Source of the DNA: Hydra vulgaris
Taxonomy: Eukaryota; Cnidaria; Hydrozoa; Anthoathecata; Hydridae
DNA: 64,000 nucleotides
Assembly (NCBI RefSeq): GCF_038396675.1
Contig: NC_088920.1
Coordinates: forward strand, 21,420,001-21,484,000
Direction: 5' to 3'
Shown piece after piece: positions 27,860 to 41,152 of this stretch. Below the pieces are notes generated by a model. That model was not told where the DNA came from. It worked only from the letters and a program-made list of their open reading frames with translations, and did no database searches. How positions within the stretch are numbered: position 1 is the first letter of the stretch; the number at the start of each line of letters is the position of its first letter. The position numbers and the translations under genes are program-made.

Positions 27860-30170
27860 AAGATTCGTTGTCTTGAATGTAATAAATTTCAAAGAATCTT
27901 TTTTTATTGTGTTTTTTAAAGAATAATTTTATTGAAAATGTTGTCGGGAAGGGAGGTGTTAGTTGAGCATTTTATATTGCACGACGCGTCGTAAATTTAC
28001 ATAAAACTACATTTATATCTTTATACAAAAAAAAAGTATATTAAAATCCTGAAAAACAAGAAACGAAGTTTTTTTTTTGATGATTTGCTTGAGAAAATGT
28101 TGCCCAAAGTTTACATGCTACTTAAATTATTCCAGTGGGGTAAGTTGACCAAAGTTAATTAACTTACCCTAAATAGTCTTGGTGATTCATCAGTTAGTTT
28201 CATTAGTCCGTTCTCTTATTAAGAAAATTTTCTTACCGTTATCTTAATTAGAAAACGGTATGACCATTGTTTCGCATTACGTAATCATTTTAATCCCCAA
28301 ATTTCTAACAATTAGATATTTTTCCATGCAATGTGTAATTTTTGAGATATTTTACTTACCAAACTTGTCCTAGTGCTCAACTTAAACCGCCCTTACCTAG
28401 TTTAATCACACTCTTTTTCCCAAAAGGTATTGATTATAAATCAAAACCCTTTGGGACCTATCAAACTTTTGACAGTACATACCCAGTTAGAGTATAGATA
28501 TATAAAACAAATAATATATATAGTAATATATAATTATAGTGTATATAGTCATTACAAAAATATTTATGTATGTTATATATTACGATTAAATATTGTTACG
28601 ATTGTTTTAAAAGTTTTTTAATTTTAAAAATGTTAAAATAATGGGCTACTGTAGTTATAATAAATCAAACTTTTGTTTCAAGCTCAAAATTTTATTTCTT
28701 ATTTAAGAAATTTTTAAAAAATTAAATTCACTAATTTGCGGTCTTAAAATAAGTTCTCATAATTCGTAACGTAGGGAGTTGTAGATTTCAAAAATGTATA
28801 GTTTTACCATGTTTATTGATAAGAAGTGTTGCTCAAATCTGTAACTGCATAGCGACAAGGAACAATGCTTACTTTTAGACTGATATTTAATAAATGTCAT
28901 GAAACAGTTATTTTTTATAGCTTTCAATAAAAAATTTTTACAAAAGAAATTGCTACAGTCAAGAGGGCTTCTCTCTTTTTTTTTTAATTAATTTTATTTG
29001 CAACTCTAATTTCCTTAGTTATTTCACTTATTGTTCAGTTATTTACGTAATTATCGTTATCGTAATTATTGTTCAGTATCGTACATCATCGTATTTTATC
29101 GTAAATTTTTAAAGACTTTTTTTGCAAATAATTAACTTGAACAAGAATATCTTTTTAACTACTTAAAGAATATGACTGAAAATCTTAAAATTGTTTATCA
29201 GGTTAATGAAAAACAATTTGACAAAAACAAAGTTTTTATGGCTTGATGTTGTTGAGATATCGATATTAGCAGCACACATTTTATATAAAAATTACAAATT
29301 ATAAAAAATGCAGCTATTTTGATTCTGTAAAAGTTATGATGGTGGGTCTGGCTAAATTCCTTAACTAAATTTTCTCACTTTTTGCAAAATTTGTAGCCCT
29401 AAAGTCTGACTAGTTCATTAAAAATATTTGTTTGAAAATTTAATTTAAATTGCACTTTTTTTTGCTAACTTTTTTTATGTTACCAATGAACTCAATCGAA
29501 GCCTCTTTTATGAAAAATGAATGTTTATAAATATATCAATATTTAACGTATATAATATTCTTTGTTTTTAGTACAAATGTAAAATGAAAAACAAAACATC
29601 TCCGAAAAACAAAAAAAATAAATACAACCTACGAAATGGTTTTTAATGCAACCATTAAACATTGTCAATTTTGCATTTTATTTCGCGAACCGTATCGAAA
29701 CATCTTTGGAACGAAACTGTCTTATATAACTTTGGTTAATCTTTAATTAAATACTTTTAAAATCTTTTGAAATTGTTTTTATTATTTATATCGGCTTAAA
29801 TACATTTTACATGATAATACATGATTTTGAATGATCGGTTTTTATGGTTTGTAATTAAATTATTTACGACCTGAAAGGATCAAACTCAGTTAATCACAAT
29901 GCAGAGTGTTTCTAAAGTCAGAGCTCGGAAAGAGCAGCACCAAGTGGGTCAGGTGACGTCACAGGAAAGAGGAGAATCGGCAACACATACATAAATCATA
30001 AGTGCGGCTGGTCATGCTTTACCACCTATTGGATTTTTCTATATTTACGGATGAAGATTAGTTATCATCTTATGCAACAGATTGACCAGAAGCTTCTTAA
30101 TCAAATAACTCTACAACATCTTATAACTGCGTTGATCAATGTATATGATTTTCACTAGGTCAACCGCTAA
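27860..30170. other. A+T-rich spacer
   Basis: No gene is supportable. A 9 bp-arm hairpin (GGGTAAGTT / AACTTACCC) lies near 28139-28170. A short less A+T-rich patch at 29890-30000 contains TGACGTCA. Confidence 0.55.
29954..29961. promoter_or_regulatory. Consensus CRE-like octamer TGACGTCA
   Basis: The perfect cAMP-response-element palindrome sits in a patch of higher GC with an adjacent CAGGAA ETS-like word. No clear gene start is nearby, so its use is speculative; one such octamer can occur by chance. Confidence 0.2.
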
Positions 30171-30178
30171 CAGTAGTT

Positions 30179-30590
30179 TTGTTGGATAATGAGCATAATT
30201 TTGAAATAATGCGAGTAACTACAACTTCTAACAGTACTTACGTGAAAACACAACCGAGTTTCTCATCTCATAATGTTAGTCATAACATGAGGATGCCGTC
30301 AAATCTTTTTAATTTACCTGAAAGATCTCGTAACAATGAAGTCTCAACTTTATCAAAGCAACACATCTCTATTGATTTACATAACGTCACAACAATTTCA
30401 TCCGTACCTTAAAGCTGCTCCACGGTAATCAAGCGAGGACGATGTAATAGTAGATCTATAATAGCCGCAGATACCCTGCAAAAAGAGGCACTTGAAGTTG
30501 CCAAAAAAGGAAGAGTGACAGAAAAGCTTACAAAAAGAAAATCAAGGAAAAGATTCCTCTAAAAAAGAAATCCTTTATGAATTTTGATCA
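30179..30590 (+). pseudogene. Degenerate coding-like fragment, unknown protein
   Basis: An open frame (30179-30412) is polar and Ser/Asn-rich, with balanced codon use unlike the surrounding A+T filler. A neighbouring frame from about 30412 to 30560 continues open with a basic stretch, KRGRCNSRSIIAADTLQKEA and later KRKSRKRFL. The pair looks like one old coding region with a frameshift, or two exons. I recognise no domain. Confidence 0.35.
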
Positions 30591-31690
30591 AATAAATCAA
30601 TAGACCTAAAAATTTCAACGATTAAGGGTAAATTTAACCTTGATAGCGATGAATTCAATGAGGAAAAATTTATAATTTATATTGGATATAAATTAAAGAT
30701 AAACTAAAATTGTTAAAATTGCGTATTTATTTATTTGATGTTAACCCTATGCATATCCAAAGTCACCGATGCATGCATGCGGGGGACAAAAATTAAGGGA
30801 ACGCAAATTTAGACAACTGGCTTTCATTTGTCAAATAGTTTATAAACATTTGAAAACAAGAAATATAAAGATATCTATTCACAAACCTTTTAATATCCAT
30901 TAATATATCTACTTTTTACATTTCTCTGAACTTAAAAGCAATTAATTTTTGAGACCATCAGAGACACCAACTTAACCATAAGTCTCTTTGTTAATTTGGT
31001 TCATAACATACTCTTTAAGTTCACTGAAATATACTTCATCCAAAAATATAAAGATTTAATACTTTTGAAAGTATAATCTTTTTCTTCATTTTCGGATAGA
31101 TTCTAAATTATGTTTTAAATCATCTCCGAATATTCTGCAAGTAACGTGCGGTCATAACATTTTTTCGGATGGAAATAGCAAGTGTTTGTTTTAAAGTCCT
31201 TATATTTAGAATTACACAAAGCACAGCTGAAATAGTGTAAAGCAATATTAGACTTTTCTACGCAATGCAAACCATATGTAGTTTAATTATCATTTTTAAA
31301 CAAAATGTTTTTACAAAATTCTTAAAAGTTTTTAAATCAGTTTTAAAATTTGTTTTTAATTAAAATGCAGCAGTCCCAGTAAATTTATGATCCCGTTTAT
31401 TCTCTCTTATGTTTTTGTAAATATTTATTACCAAAAATATAAGATACTAGACTTATTTTTTCGAATGGCTTTTTCGTGATCTGTTTTTTTCCACCCTTTT
31501 TAGTTTTTTTTTAAATAATTATTTGTAAAGAGAAAGGTCCCCTGCCATTTCTCCTCAAAAGATGCTTTGTTTGCTTGGTCTTAAACTAACTTAATTTTCA
31601 TCTCAGACAACTGATTAACAAAGTTAGTTCCCTTGACTGTTGCGCTAAATTCTAGAAAAAATTATTGAATTTACTCTCTAGTAAATTCAA

Positions 31691-31757
31691 AAAAAGGCAG
31701 AAACTCAATTTATGAAAACTCTAGTGGAGTTTTCATAAATTGAGTTTCTGCTTTTTC
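31691..31757. repeat. 31 bp-arm hairpin
   Basis: GGCAGAAACTCAATTTATGA (from 31696) and flanking bases pair with 31727-31757 around a TAGTG loop, with at most one mismatch. The right arm runs into an open frame (31789-32007) that resembles nothing known. Confidence 0.85.
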
Positions 31758-32436
31758 ATCTCTGAGTATTTCAAAAACTAGCCACAACTTGTCTGTTGTT
31801 AATGGAGTCAAAGTAGGAGACTTATCTTCCCTGAAGTTGAAACTATTCAATACAGATTGGTCTATTTCTGGTGCTCCAAACGAAACATTTAAATTAGACA
31901 TCTTAGTAAACTGTACATTTTTTCTGCCATATCACTACATTCCCAACATTCTTTATCTGCCAGAGCTAATTAGACTCCATTCTTCAAATCTTTTCATTTG
32001 TCTGTGAGCTTTCATATCCTAATAAATAATATTAGCTAACATTTTGAATCACTTTAATCAATAAGGAGCTTTCTAACTTACTATTAAAATATTAAAATAC
32101 CATATACCTGTCTTGGTGCCAAAGAACCTAGCTCTGCTTTTAGAAACCACTTTGTATAAAAAAGACAAATGAATTAAGCTTTGGCAATTATTTCTTCTTT
32201 GTGTTTGTCAGTCAGGTTTTGAAATTCCATCATTAAAAGATACGACTTTTAATAGCATAAATTTTTCCAATCTATTCTACAAAAATATTTTGGGCAAACT
32301 CGTAACCCCGTGCTAATTAGTTTCGCACGGTTACATTGACAAAAACATACCCAAATAAATCATTTTTCTGCAAAAAAAACGATACTTGCTAATAAAATAA
32401 AATAGAAAGACCAAAAATTTTGAACTTATACCTTTA

Positions 32437-32446
32437 TATATATATA

Positions 32447-32534
<88 letters not shown>

Positions 32535-32545
32535 TATATATGTAT
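32437..32545. repeat. (TA)n microsatellite with TGTG interruption
   Basis: TA units with TATGTGTGTATA near the left end and TATGTACATA near the right end. Confidence 0.95.
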
Positions 32546-32559
32546 ATATTACTATTCTT

Positions 32560-34690
32560 TTTTTCTATGTTTATCAGATAAACACGTAAGTAACAAATAA
32601 AAACGTAAGTAATCGAAAAACATCAATAAAGAAAATCTTTTTTATTGATTAAGAAATTAAAGAACTCAATCTGAAAAATAATGTATTATCTAGTGAAATA
32701 AAAATAACATTAAAAAAATAGAAATTCTCTGATAAAATAATCTTTAAAATTTTGTTTAATAAACTCCTGTTATTATTATGAAACGCTGTCAATATTTTTT
32801 GCAAATTTTTATTATAATTTAACTTGTTTTTTGTTGTTTTTTCGGCTTTTCTGGTACTTCACATTTTCTGATAATTTCTGAAAACCTTACATCATCTATA
32901 ATCTTCAGTGACTCATTTAGTATACACGTATAATAGTATTGATATTGTGAAATAGTATCTGTAAAGAGCAAGAAAGAAAGCTAAGTTTGTTTTGTATCAA
33001 TAGTTTTAACCTAAAAATGTATTAATATATAAATCTTTATACAAATTTTTGGAAATTCAATTTAAGAACTCTAATATTGTATATTAGAGTTTTATATAAT
33101 ACTAAAAAAGAGTTAAATGAATTATCGCAATATTTACAGAATGTTATGTCCTGTTATGGTATTAGAACTTGTTTAAACCAGTTTCGCCAGTCTACTTTAG
33201 CTCTCTCTAACTAAAATAATTTATTCAGCCAAAACTAATATTTCATAATACTATAAACATAATAAATGCAAAGAACCTTTTGTCTAATTCATATATTATA
33301 TATGTCACCTCAATGATACAATTTAATCTACTGTTAAACATCCTGTCAAACCACTCCTGTTTCTGTTGCTAAAGTTATTTCTCATTTTTATTCTTCTACA
33401 ACTTGTTGTCCGGGCAACATTTTCTTATTACAGTTTTAAAAATGTGTTCTCAAAAATTCACTTTATTGCTCTCTAAACAAGTGCTTAAGTAAATCTAGCT
33501 TTCCTATCCGCTGTAAAAAAGTTTTACTTCTTGAAAATCTCTGAAGTTCTTAAAGTGAAGTTCTCAAAGTGAAGGGTCAAAGTCCATTTACACTGTTGCC
33601 CAATTAGTCTTATTATATTTATGAGTGTTTAATTTAATTAACTTTTTGTTGAATTAATCTTTAATTAATTAATTTAATAACTTAATGAATCTTTAATTAA
33701 CAAGCTTTAAAAATCTTGGGAGAAACCTGTATCAGGGGCGCATCTATCATTTTTTTTTCTTTGAGATAGCTAACTTCTGGGCATAGAGCAAACTCTAAAC
33801 ATGTTTATACTTATGCCGAATTTGCATGCTTTGCAAAGCATCCTAATTCGACGTTAGTTTAAAGAATCGCAATGATTTTTTGTATCCTTGGTCATCATTT
33901 ATTACGGAGAGAATTACTTGTTTCATGGCACTTTTACTTCATGCCTGTAGATTCGATGCTCGTTTATAATTTCTCATTTTATTGATCTTGAAAAACAATA
34001 ATTATTCTAAATCTTTTTATTAAAAACTACCAAAGTACCATAAAGTATACTAGAAAAAAAAGTTTTCTACTATAATTTCTTACAATTATCTTATTATTCA
34101 ATATAAAAAAATTATACAACAATAAACCAAAGGTGTTGCTTAAAAATTATTTATCTATTATTAATTAATAATCTTTAGTTACATGAACACTCTTTTTTTA
34201 CATATTACAAGTACATTGTACTTGTTAAATGTTTCGAAATTCTTTATTTGATATTCTTAAAGTTATATGATATCATGGTGTTTAAAACTCTATAAAATGT
34301 ATAAAAACTGATAAGTTTTTTTAAAATTGAATTTAAATACATGTTTTACTCATAGATTCAATGTATAAGAGATATTATAGCTCCACCTATAAGTTTTAAG
34401 ACATTTTTAGATAACTTACAATACGTTTTAGCTCTATCTCATATGTAGAAATATTAATAAATATGTTTTTTTAAAGACAAAAAAGTTTGCTTCAGGATTT
34501 ATATAAATATATGAAATAAATGTTGGAGTTTTTATTTTTATGCTATTTCCAAATATAGAGATTTTATGGTCTGTGTATTTATTTTAACAAATGGTAATTT
34601 CATTATCACAATGGAAATTTATAATAACACTTGTTAGATTATAAAATTGCAATGATAATATATTAGATTATAAAATTGCAGTGATAATAA
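32560..34690. other. A+T-rich spacer
   Basis: Nothing coding is recognisable. A short palindrome ACAAGTACATTGTACTTGT lies near 34208. The stretch 33720-33800 shares words (AGCTAACTTC, GAGCAAACTC) with 55270-55320, suggesting an old dispersed repeat. Confidence 0.5.
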
Positions 34691-34880
34691 GCAGCCGTGG
34701 CGCAGTGATGGCACACTTGCATCAGAAACAAAGGATCCGTGGTTCAAACCCAGCTTCTGGCAAATTTTGCGACATCGGTTGGGAAAGAGGAGTGAACTTT
34801 CAATTGAATGCTCATCCGCGGCGCTCTGTGATAAAAACCGTAAGGACTTCTCGGGGCACCTAAATAAAAAAAATAAAAAT
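34691..34880 (+). mobile_element. tRNA-derived SINE, family 1, copy 2 (diverged)
   Basis: The head GCAGCCGTGGCGCAGTG contains an A-box-like segment, and TGGTTCAAACCC is a good B box. The body is diverged but keeps GTGAACTTTC, GCGGCGCTCTGTGATA, ACCGTAAGGACTTCTCGGG and CACCTAAATAA before an A-rich tail that runs into a (TA)n tract. The anticodon arm is degraded compared with the copy at 14249. Confidence 0.82.
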
Positions 34881-34888
34881 ATATATTT

Positions 34889-34912
34889 CTATAAATATAT
34901 ATATATATATAA

Positions 34913-34964
<52 letters not shown>
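34889..34964. repeat. (TA)n tract at the SINE tail
   Basis: TA units start within 10 bp of the A-rich SINE tail and may have grown from it. Confidence 0.93.
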
Positions 34965-34967
<3 letters not shown>

Positions 34968-35394
34968 ATTCCATAGTGTATGATTGTATTAACGATTGAA
35001 AAAAATCTTTTGATTGTCGTATTCTCTTTTAGAGAGATCACCTTAATTAGATCTGCAAATCTCAAAGGCTGGTTGAGTCAGAATTTAATTTTGGTCAGAT
35101 TTGGTAGCATATTTTTCCCAAAACATATTGCAGTAATTATTTTGTAGGAAGTAAATTCAAAAAAAAAGAACAACAAACTTTCTAAATTAAAATACAAATA
35201 AAATCATTCAATAGAGCTAACAGAAGAAGGATGATCAAAAGTTTTATCACTATATCAGATATAATCTTTTAGTTTAGATATAATATAAATATTTGTTATT
35301 AATATTATTGTTATTGTTATTTTAATTTGTAATACTAAACACTACTTTTTAATTAAGCTTTTTATTTCTATAAATACGTATATAAATATGTACC

Positions 35395-35672
<278 letters not shown>

Positions 35673-35707
35673 TATAGTTAATACTTATAAGTTTTCTAAG
35701 AAATCAT

Positions 35708-36567
35708 ATGATAATTTCTAAAGAAATAAGGGTATTTCATTTACATACACCACAGATGAGTAATTTCAAACTGATTAACGCAAACTCAACCTCCGTTGGA
35801 AAATGTCATTTGCCGATTGCTGATGTTTTACTCGTTCTGGGATATATTGCAGTTATTGTTGTTGGTGTAGTTGGTAATGTTTTAGTAATGATTATTTTCC
35901 AATTTAAGTTAAAAAGAGGGGCGATCATTGATTTGCTTATTTTTTACCTTGCTGTGTTTGACGGGTTAGGTTCATTATTTGGTCCATTTGTTTTTCTTTA
36001 CTGGACTTTAACTTGCAACCAAAGATGGGATTTTGGGTGGTATGGATGTAAAATATTACCACCATTTAGTCGAATAGTTACAAACATATCAACTGGTGTA
36101 ATACTTATTATGGCAATAGACAGATGTCGGTCAATTGTTTTTCCTTTAAAACAGCGTTTTCGACGTAAAACTATGCACGCTGCTATGTTTGCAACAATTT
36201 TAACATCAATTGTTTGGGAAGCATATTACATAAAGGCTCTTCACATAGATAAATATGGAACATGTAATTCTGTTGCCGTTAATGAACCTCTTTATGCTTA
36301 CCCACTTATTGTAATGGTGACAACCAGATCACTAATTTTTCTTTTTCTTTTCATTACGACTACAACAATAATGTATATGAAACTTTACAATGGTGAGAGA
36401 ATGAAATTTCTTAAAAATAGCTATTTAAAAACGCCAAATAAAAACAAAAACGTTATGAAAATGTTAGTTATCATGGCAACAGTGTTTGTAGTGTCTGTTT
36501 TACCACGTGACATATTGCATTTGTCACACACCATTTCATGGCTTCCTGGTGAAGGAGGAATAAAAAG
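35708..36567 (+). CDS. Class A GPCR gene 2, exon 1 (TM1 to extracellular loop 3)
   Basis: Paralog of the receptor at 12623: the two proteins align without gaps over some 250 residues from CHL (just before TM1) to GGI, roughly two thirds identical by eye. Numbered from 35708, it has GNVLV in TM1 (N57), LAVFD in TM2 (D85), C114 and C186 for the disulphide, D138-R-C for DRY, W170 in TM4 and SVLP (P266) in TM6. A sequon lies at N26-S-T. The ATG at 35756 aligns better with the start of gene 1 and may be the true start, giving 16 fewer residues. The coding part ends AAAAG|GTAAGC, a consensus donor; the frame would stop at once if unspliced. The ligand is unknown. Confidence 0.92.
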
Positions 36568-36702
36568 GTAAGCCTACTTCAATACACACTATATAGTGAC
36601 ATTAATAACAATAATAATGATTCATTTTATTATTATTTAGAAAAAGTATATATTTTTTATATATTGTTGCTAAACAGTTTGTTATTATTATTATTACTTT
36701 AG
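36568..36702 (+). other. Intron of GPCR gene 2, 135 bp, phase 2
   Basis: GTAAGC at the 5' end and TTATTACTTTAG at the 3' end. It splits an AGT serine codon after two bases, exactly as inferred for gene 1. Confidence 0.9.
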
Positions 36703-37003
36703 TGTTGTTGTTATTAACCATTGGCTCCGGTTACTTCAAATTAGTAATGGAATATACAATGTATTTATTTATGGAAAAATGTACAATAATTTCTGGAAAA
36801 CCGTAAAAATAATGTTAGATTGTAATTACGCATCTTGGCAACGTTTAAAAGTAGTATGTCGTACATTGACTCAAGATAAAATATCTTTTTTTTTACGAAA
36901 AAAAGCTAGGAGAATTGCAAAAAGACATTATTGGAGTGCAAAAAAATATGATGCAGCTAACATTCAAGTTTTTTATCAGATAAACATAAAAGAATTACAA
37001 TAA
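36703..37003 (+). CDS. Class A GPCR gene 2, exon 2 (TM7 and C-terminal tail)
   Basis: One base completes the split serine codon, then VVVINHWLRLLQISNGIYNV and FIYGKM give TM7 with N306-V-F-I-Y310. A tail of about 73 residues follows, with basic clusters (FLRKKARRIAKR) and ending KELQ. With exon 1 the receptor has 386 residues from the first ATG, or 370 from the second. The stop codon TAA overlaps an AATAAA word (36999-37004) that could serve as, or merely resemble, a polyadenylation signal. The tail differs completely from that of gene 1 beyond the first 15 residues after TM7, suggesting separate trafficking or arrestin interactions. Confidence 0.9.
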
Positions 37004-38284
37004 AAATTGATTCTTATTGCAAGTATAAAAAGTACGTTCAAAGAAACTTGCACTAGCCAGTAATTATTGTAATTTCTTTAAAGGAATTACTGCGATTACT
37101 TTTAAAGCAATCACTGGCTAGGTATTTTGCACTTTACTTTTTTTATTGTTTTCCTTTTAAAAAAAATTCTTTAATTTATAATATCAAGACAAAAACAAAC
37201 TGGAACAATTCAACCAGGTTTAATGTGTCTTTCTATGTGCGTTAACCAAGTATTTAATTCGTAATCTTCATCGTTCTCCAGCATTTACCCGTTTATCAAA
37301 GTAGTAATACTTCATACCTATATTTTTAAAATTTGCTAGAAATTTGCTAGAAGAATTTTCAAGATTATATGAACTAGTTTGTTGATGTCACAATATGATT
37401 TAATCCGCACATCAACCTCATTGTGACATACGTTATTAGGAAATTATATTGTTCCAGTGAAATGCCTGTCCGCATATCAATGCCATAATGGCTTATGCTA
37501 CACAATGCAATTTTATTTTTAGCACCGCAACCGTGTGCTGTAATAAATATAAAGTCGTGGTGATTTTTTATTTTTTTAATGATTTTTAATTTAAAACGTT
37601 GCTATTTATTATATCAAAGAGGTGTAAAACATTTATAACTTGAAAGAGAGTGTATTTTAGTTAATTATTTATCAATCTTATTTGTAAAATATCTTTTGAC
37701 GACGGTATAACAATCGGAAAAAAAAAATTTTATTTTATATGTTTATTTGATATTTAACTAATATAAATTTATAGATATCTATTTCTTATTGTTAATAAAA
37801 GTTTTAGGGAAGGTGTACCATAAATTATAGAAATGGATACAAATGTTTTGCTCAGTTATATAAATATTTAAATAAAACTTTTATATCCGTTTCTATATTG
37901 TGGGATGTTCAATTTTTTATCGAGAAAACTATTGAAAAGATAATGTAGTTACTCACGAAACCAATAAGTGACATTTCACTTAAGGTAAAATCACCTATTT
38001 TCACTTAAGGTAAAACCACCTATATATGGCCACCACCAAATCCTGGTCACTTTTCAAAAAAGTTTATCGCCTGAAATATTGAGTAAGTGGCTTTACAAAT
38101 TTTTAAAAATGATAATATATAATCCTACTTTTATATTTGGAACCTCAGTTTGTTACATAAGATCAACGCAACGTTATTTTATCTGAATTTGAAAATTACA
38201 CTAAACTTGTATATACTATGGCAAAAATACATTCCGTGAAAACAAAAATGCGAAAAATATTTTTGCTGATTTATCTTGCTTATG
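37004..38284. other. Downstream spacer with small repeats
   Basis: Contains an imperfect inverted repeat (CTAGCCAG 37053 to CTGGCTAG 37121, with further pairing of GTAATT blocks) and a direct repeat of TTTCACTTAAGGTAAAA with CACCTA (about 37974 and 37998). No coding signal. Confidence 0.55.
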
Positions 38285-38536
38285 TTGTTTTGTTTTGTTT
38301 TGTCTTGTTTTGTCTTGTTTTGTCTTGTTTTGTCTTGTTTTGTCTTGTTTTGTCTTGTTTTGTCTTGTTTTGTCTTGTTTTGTCTTGTTTTGTCTTGTTT
38401 TGTCTTGTTTTGTCTTGTTTTGTCTTTTTTGTCTTGTTTTGTCTTGTTTTGTCTTGTTATGTCTTGTTTTGTCTTGTTTATCTTGTTTTGTCTTGTTTTG
38501 TCTTGTTTTGTCTTGTTTTGTCTTGTTTTGTCTTGT
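38285..38536. repeat. Decamer minisatellite (TGTTTTGTCT)n, about 25 units
   Basis: A near-perfect 10 bp unit, with three variant units near 38425-38480. The period is not a multiple of three, so three overlapping frames stay open on each strand and give spurious Cys/Val/Leu or Lys/Gln/Thr proteins. Confidence 0.97.
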
Positions 38537-38544
38537 TTAATCAC

Positions 38545-39900
38545 AATCATTAACTTTAACTCAATTGCAATTGGTTTATTCTAGTAAAAAAAATATTTTT
38601 CTTTGTAACGAAATTAAAATTAGTTCGTTTGGTAGTGTTTATATTGCCACTGTTGTTGTTTTTGTTAATCATAAATAATGACCTAATCATGGCCACACGT
38701 CAACCTATTCTTGGTCATGAATCAGGTCTAGTTATGAAAATAAATTTATAATATAAATATAAATATAAATTATATAATATATAATTTATATTATATAATA
38801 TATAATTTATATTTATATATAATATAAATTTAGCTAGAATAAAAATAAAAAGTTTTAATTATAAAGTTTTAAATTATAATTATCGAATTTTTATTATCTA
38901 CATTATTTATTCTATTTCTATTATTTTCATGTTGGAAAACAGAAAGTAGTAATCACAGAAATATAGCAAGTTTATGTTTTTATTTATTTAAGACGTTTGC
39001 TAAGTTGATAACAATAAAGAGTTGTGAAGCGTTTCAAAATGTTTAGATGTTGAAAAAATTACATTTACAAAATTAAAAATTTATGCAGAACTTATTGTGA
39101 TCTGAAGTTTAAAATATTTAAATCTGAAGTTTAAAATATTTAAAAAAAACTATGGGCAAGTTAGGAAAATTAGCAACAATAATTTTTTTTTTCTAATTTA
39201 AGTTTTGAAATTTTATCACTTTGTTAAGAAGTATCAGAAGTTTTTAATCTAATTCGCAGGGCCTTGGAGTCGGGGGAGGGGGCGAGTTGGACAGTTTGTC
39301 CCGGGCAGCAGATATCCCAGGGTTGCCAAATAAAAATAAGGTACCTAAAAAAAAAATAAAAAAAGGTTCTTCATCTATAATGTAGGAAAATTTTGATAAA
39401 TATGGGTGCCAATCAGGGTTGCTGTCCCAGGCGGCGTAACGGCTCTCGGCGGCCCTTCCCATTCGTAAAACGTAATGGCCAGGAATAAGCTTGCAATGGC
39501 CATGTTTTGGCTCTCCGGCAATGATTGGGTGTTTTTTACGCCTTGTTGTGTTTCTGCTAAAACTTGTTAATTTATTGACAAAAATTTGTCATAAATCTTA
39601 AGAAGTTTTTTAAGAGTTTAGAAAATTTTTTTTTTGAACCGAAGCTATTCGCAATAATATATGACGCAGTTTGAAATCAAGTGGCAAGGAATTGGTGGTT
39701 TTACCTTAACTACAAAAAAGTTTTTTTTATAAAAGCCTAATAAGGATATAAACAATTTAATACAGCAAATGAATACCTTCTAAACATAAACTTTCCTTTT
39801 TTGCAATGGGGTTTCAACTTCCAATAGGGTTTTACTTCCAAGCCATAATCAGCTGAAAGACTGTTACCAACTTCAAGGCATACAGTGAAATCTTCTTCAT
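38545..39900. other. A+T-rich spacer with one GC-rich island
   Basis: At 38750-38830 there are self-complementary AT-only words. At 39255-39540 GC content is high, with CCCAGGGTTGC and CAGGGTTGCTGTCCCAGGC words recurring at both ends of the island. This could be a repeat-element fragment; no gene is evident. Confidence 0.45.
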
Positions 39901-39904
39901 TTTC

Positions 39905-40680
39905 AATTATGTTGATCACAGTATTATACTTTCCGAGCTAAAATATTACGGCATAATAGACTTAACACTTAAGTGGATTCAAAGCTACTTATCTAACAGA
40001 AAGCAATTTTTATTACTAGAAAAGTCAGGAGCCCTTGATATTACGTGTGGAGTTCCTCAGGGTTCAATTCTAGGTCCATTATTGTTTTTAATATATATTA
40101 ACGATATGCTTCCCAAAAAATATCTATAATTATGTATGCTGACAATACAATTTTATTTTTTAATCATCCTGATGAAAGACTTTGTTTGAACTATGAACAT
40201 TGAACTCAAAAATTTCAACCTCTGGTTCATAGCAAATAAATTATCCCTAAATTGCGAAAAAGCTAGCTTTACTCTTTTTCATAACAAAAAACAATCAATT
40301 AATCCGTTAAAGCTGCCTAAACTGTTTACTAATAAAAATAAAATAAAATGTGAAAAATATACAAACATTTTTTTTAGTACTTTTTGATAAAAATTTGTCA
40401 TGAAGAAACCATATTGATCTTGAAACAAAGGTGTCCTCTGTAATAGGTGTTTTGTATAAGTCAAGACCTTTTCTCGATAGTCAATCACCTAATATGCATT
40501 ACTTTTATTGAGAAACTTAACACATTACAGATTTTTAATTAATTTTTATAATTTTTATTTATAAGTATAAAAACAATCTTCTACCAAGCGTTTTTCCAGA
40601 TAATTTCTTGATATCATTTTATGAAAAAGAGCGCAGAGTTTTGTTGCCAGGTAATAGAAGACTAGCTTTATATGTTATAT
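39905..40680 (+). mobile_element. LINE fragment, reverse-transcriptase core
   Basis: Translation gives [16 protein letters not shown], then SYLSNRKQF, the RT motif [20 protein letters not shown], and a degraded active site YADN (normally YADD) at about 40135-40150 in another frame. Then ANKLSLNCEKASFTLFH and a decayed downstream part follow (PYRKV, KNNLLPS-like words to about 40680). Stops and frameshifts occur from 40128 on. The downstream peptide (QSIN-PLKLPKLF) matches the LINE at 50384-51080, so both belong to one family of non-LTR retrotransposons. Confidence 0.85.
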
Positions 40681-40791
40681 ATATTTTATATTTTATTTAA
40701 GATTTTTAGAAAGAATATTAATGTAGATAAGAAACAAAACAGGACTAAAAAAGGACAAATGACAGAACCTTAAGGTACCCCAGAAGTAAGA

Positions 40792-40887
40792 ACTTTTTTC
40801 TAACTACTTTATCAAAGTAATCCTCAAACCTACTGGGTTGAGTACTGGGTTTTGAGGATTACTTTGATAAAGTAGTTCGAAAAAAGT
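40792..40887. repeat. 37 bp-arm hairpin
   Basis: ACTACTTTATCAAAGTAATC (from 40804) with flanks pairs with GATTACTTTGATAAAGTAGT (40857-40876) and flanks; one or two mismatches, loop about 20 nt. Confidence 0.85.
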
Positions 40888-40904
40888 GATTTGATTACAC
40901 TACG

Positions 40905-41152
40905 CCAATGTTGGATGCAAAATGTCTCTGAAAATCCGTATCCTTGAATCACATCTCAACAAATTTAAGGAGAACACGGGCGATCACTCTGAGGAGCTAT
41001 GTGAGCACTTTCTTCAAGATATATTGTACTTTGAACGTCGTTACCAAGGACAATATGAAAAAAAGATTATGGGGGACTACATTTGGGGGCAACTTTAGAG
41101 ATTGATTTGCATTTCAATCGTAAATCTAGAAAATCTAAACATTTCTGAACTT
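40905..41152 (+). pseudogene. C-terminal remnant of an uncharacterised multicopy ORF (family C)
   Basis: Reading from about 40905, the peptide ANVGCKMSLKIRILESHL continues as ENTGDHSEELCEHFLQDI and ERRYQGQYEKKIMGDYIW. A stop or frameshift follows at about 41095, then DLHFNRKSRKSKHF and a terminal stop near 41152. I recall an abundant invertebrate ORF with the pattern MSLK-HFLxSHL ... H-D ... E-RYQG-W ... DYCW ending in a basic KSR-K tail, often found in repeats. Its function is unknown to me. Confidence 0.5.

Noticed and set aside
38179-38584. Several Cys/Leu/Val-rich and Lys/Gln-rich open frames
   Set aside because: All arise from the decamer satellite (TGTTTTGTCT)n, which leaves every frame open.
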